Assembly (NCBI GenBank): GCA_015698045.1
Contig: BLAL01000246.1
Span: 1,178,001 to 1,242,000, forward strand
Direction of reading: 5' to 3'
Source of the DNA: Rhizophagus clarus
Lineage: Eukaryota; Glomeromycota; Glomeromycetes; Glomerales; Glomeraceae
DNA: 64,000 nt
Shown here: positions 61,851 to 64,000 of the stretch, in pieces
How the letters are laid out: every line of letters begins with the position of its first letter
Position numbering within the stretch: position 1 is the stretch's first letter
The notes under the pieces: generated by a model
Told to the model about the DNA's origin: nothing
Database searches by the model: none
The model's input: the letters and a program-made list of their open reading frames with translations, nothing else
Position numbers and translations under genes: made by a program

Positions 61851-63645
61851 TCTTTTTTTTTTTTTGCATTCAATTTATTTATACATATTACATTTATGTT
61901 TTTTTTCACGCGTTCTTCATCTATAAAGAAAGATTCACCAACTAAGATTATTAAGATTATTTATTCATTTATTTTTTATCTTTTATATAAGTAAATATCT
62001 TTTTTTGTTTCTTTTCCTTTTTTCTTTTTTTCGTTCGTCAAAAAAAGAAAAATTACTTTTTTTTTTTTATGGTAAACTAAAATTTATGTCATCGCAACTT
62101 TATTTTTTCATTATTTTTTTTTTTTTAAGTTTTACAATAAAGAATAAATTATAATCGCGAAAAAAATATAAATATGCAAAGCGGAATTTGTTTGTTTATT
62201 GTGTTCACACCTCACAGAATCATCAGTATTGTAAATGAATGAATAACAAATATGCATAACATAAAAATATTTGTCCTGTAGGGTAAATTAAAAAAAAAAA
62301 AAATTCAAAAGTAATCCCAATTTATCAATAATGGGAAATTATGAAAGATGCAATATTTTTAATACATGCGATAATTATACCTATCATTTTTAATGCGACA
62401 TCTCCTTTTTTTTTTATTTTTTTTTTTTTTTTTTTTACTAAAACCCTTAATTATATTATAATCAATCACTTTTCTCCTTTCTTTTTTTTTTTCATTTAGA
62501 ATAAAATAAACAAATAAATAAAATAACCAATATCTTTTTTGTCTATTGAATCCTAATTTGATTAATGATGGATTATTGATTATACACCAAATATGTTCAA
62601 TATGTTCATTTTAATAAATTTTTACTAATCTTATTTATTTCTAAATAAAATAAATTTAAGAATTTTTTTTTTTTTTTTTTTTTTTTTTTCAAAAAAAAAA
62701 AAAGATTTTTGTTATTGAGAATGAATGGACAATGTCATTTCCGAATCTATCAACAATTATTCATTAAAAATAGATATCAATTAACGAAAAAAGTATTTTC
62801 ATAGTTTTCATTTTTTAATTGGTTCGTTTAAAAATTTTTTTGATTTTATTGAAAAAAAAGGAACAATCATACACCAATTATCTATCATATTGATTGAATT
62901 AAGTATACATCATAAAATTGGTTACATTTGTATCATTAAAAATTTTAAATATCGTTTTAGATTATGAATACCACTACTAATAAAATATTAAAATAATACA
63001 TTATTGAAATAAAAAAATTTGGAAACAATCAAATTTTAATTAGATTGATTAATTAACTAATTAATTAGTAAATAAAAATTCTATATCACTTTGTTTTTCC
63101 TTCCTTCACTATAATAATTAAAATGTTTTATCGATAAATAAGAATTTTTTTTAAAAAAAAAGAAAGAAAAATCTCATCTTGAATTCCATTGCATCCAAAT
63201 AAGAAAAGTAAATAAACATAAACATAAAAAATTCATTGTTCGAAAAAAAAAAAAGTGATTGTGTTATTAATATCTAATTTATTATGTTAATTTAATTTAA
63301 ATTTGTTACTATAATTAAATTACAAATATATCTATCACGTAAATCATTGATGTTCTTGGATAACTTCCCAATGTTCCTTTTTTTCATTGAAATTTTGATT
63401 CTTTTCGCAATCCTTTCTGATGTGCGCATCGTAAATTTTTTATTGGTATTTAAAAATATATATATGCATACTTTAAATTTTCAAATTCATGTATTTTTTT
63501 TTTAGAAATAAGTTACCATTCATTTCATTCATTTTTGAAAAAATTGATTACATTCATACCCTATTTGCTTAAGTTATCGTTTAACCTGTTGATACTTTAG
63601 ATTTTTTCTTTTAATAATGGAATTTTATACGCATCTCATGTATTC
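61713..63645. other. Gene-poor AT-rich DNA
   Basis: 3' flank of the F-box gene with TA microsatellite (61826-61850) and many poly-T and poly-A runs (for example 62662-62703). No gene or RNA is recognised. Confidence 0.5.
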
Positions 63646-63849
63646 TCAACCTAGTTGCTGCGCTTTATCTTTTTTTTTAAATCTCTGTTCAATAACTTCT
63701 CTCAACGCTTCTTTTAAATTATGATACTTTTGTTTTCCAAACAGGCTTTGCAATATGGTGGTTGGAATAATCTCAAAGTAGTTTATCTCTGTGTCGCAAG
63801 ATGATCCCGTGCAAAGCCACATTTGTCGATCATATGTATTACGCCACAT
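63646..63849 (-). CDS. Possible small ORF or terminal exon, unknown
   Basis: A 67-codon frame, MWRNTYDRQMWLCTGSSCDT then YFEIIPTTILQSLFGKQKYH and a basic helical end LREVIEQRFKKKDKAQQLG. Its composition is more protein-like than the surrounding AT-rich DNA. It could be the last exon of a gene entering from the right edge or a stand-alone small protein. No domain is recognised. Confidence 0.3.
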   Translation of the reverse strand: MWRNTYDRQMWLCTGSSCDTEINYFEIIPTTILQSLFGKQKYHNLKEALREVIEQRFKKKDKAQQLG

Positions 63850-64000
63850 TTGTTAATTTCTCATTTTAATGAGTATCGCAACATAAATGTATAAACGTCT
63901 TTTAACAAGAATCACAAACTTCTAAAATTTATACTGCTTGTGAACAATAGCAAGAATTATGGCTAACGAATAACAACTATAATAGGTCTACGCAAATATT

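Overview
The window looks like nuclear DNA of an arbuscular-mycorrhizal (Glomeromycotina) fungus, most like Rhizophagus. This is inferred from very high AT content, many short GT-AG introns, fungal housekeeping genes, and repeat-borne gene families (FAR1/MULE, SANT/Myb, C2H2, ORF1-type retroelements) that I associate with those genomes. No database search was possible, so the genus is an inference.

The left third (1-12.5 kb) is repeat-dominated. It holds a FAR1/MULE transposase relic at the left edge, small terminal-inverted-repeat (TIR) elements, kilobase purine or pyrimidine tracts, a 2.5-kb CACTA-like element (7075-9616), and a 2-kb poly(A)-tailed retro-insertion with a perfect 14-bp target-site duplication (10411-12463).

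The first gene island (14-24.4 kb) has VPS55 (7 exons, minus), a tandem-BTB plus CAP-Gly gene (4 exons, plus), the complex I 51-kDa subunit NDUFV1 (9 exons, minus) and a cytochrome b561-type protein (3 exons, minus). All reading frames join across the splice sites I propose.

From 24.6 to 44.8 kb mobile DNA dominates again: a 216-bp MULE-type MITE, an intact 9-exon 1058-codon transposase-like gene, a 925-bp TA-flanked element, a 3.5-kb TA-flanked element carrying an intact 4-exon SANT/Myb-like gene, three relic genes, and a pogo-like MITE.

The second gene island (45-62 kb) has a 10-exon unknown gene with two single-base frame breaks, a BTB domain fused in frame to a complete uroporphyrinogen-III methyltransferase domain, a UXT prefoldin-like gene, an intronless Ser/Asn-rich gene, a four-helix membrane protein gene and an F-box gene. 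The right end (61.7-64 kb) is AT-rich and almost gene-free.

The points most worth following up are the BTB-SUMT fusion, the FYR-like plus DDE-type gene, the SANT gene inside a TIR element, and the nonsense codons in the relics, most of which fit single C-to-T or G-to-A changes.
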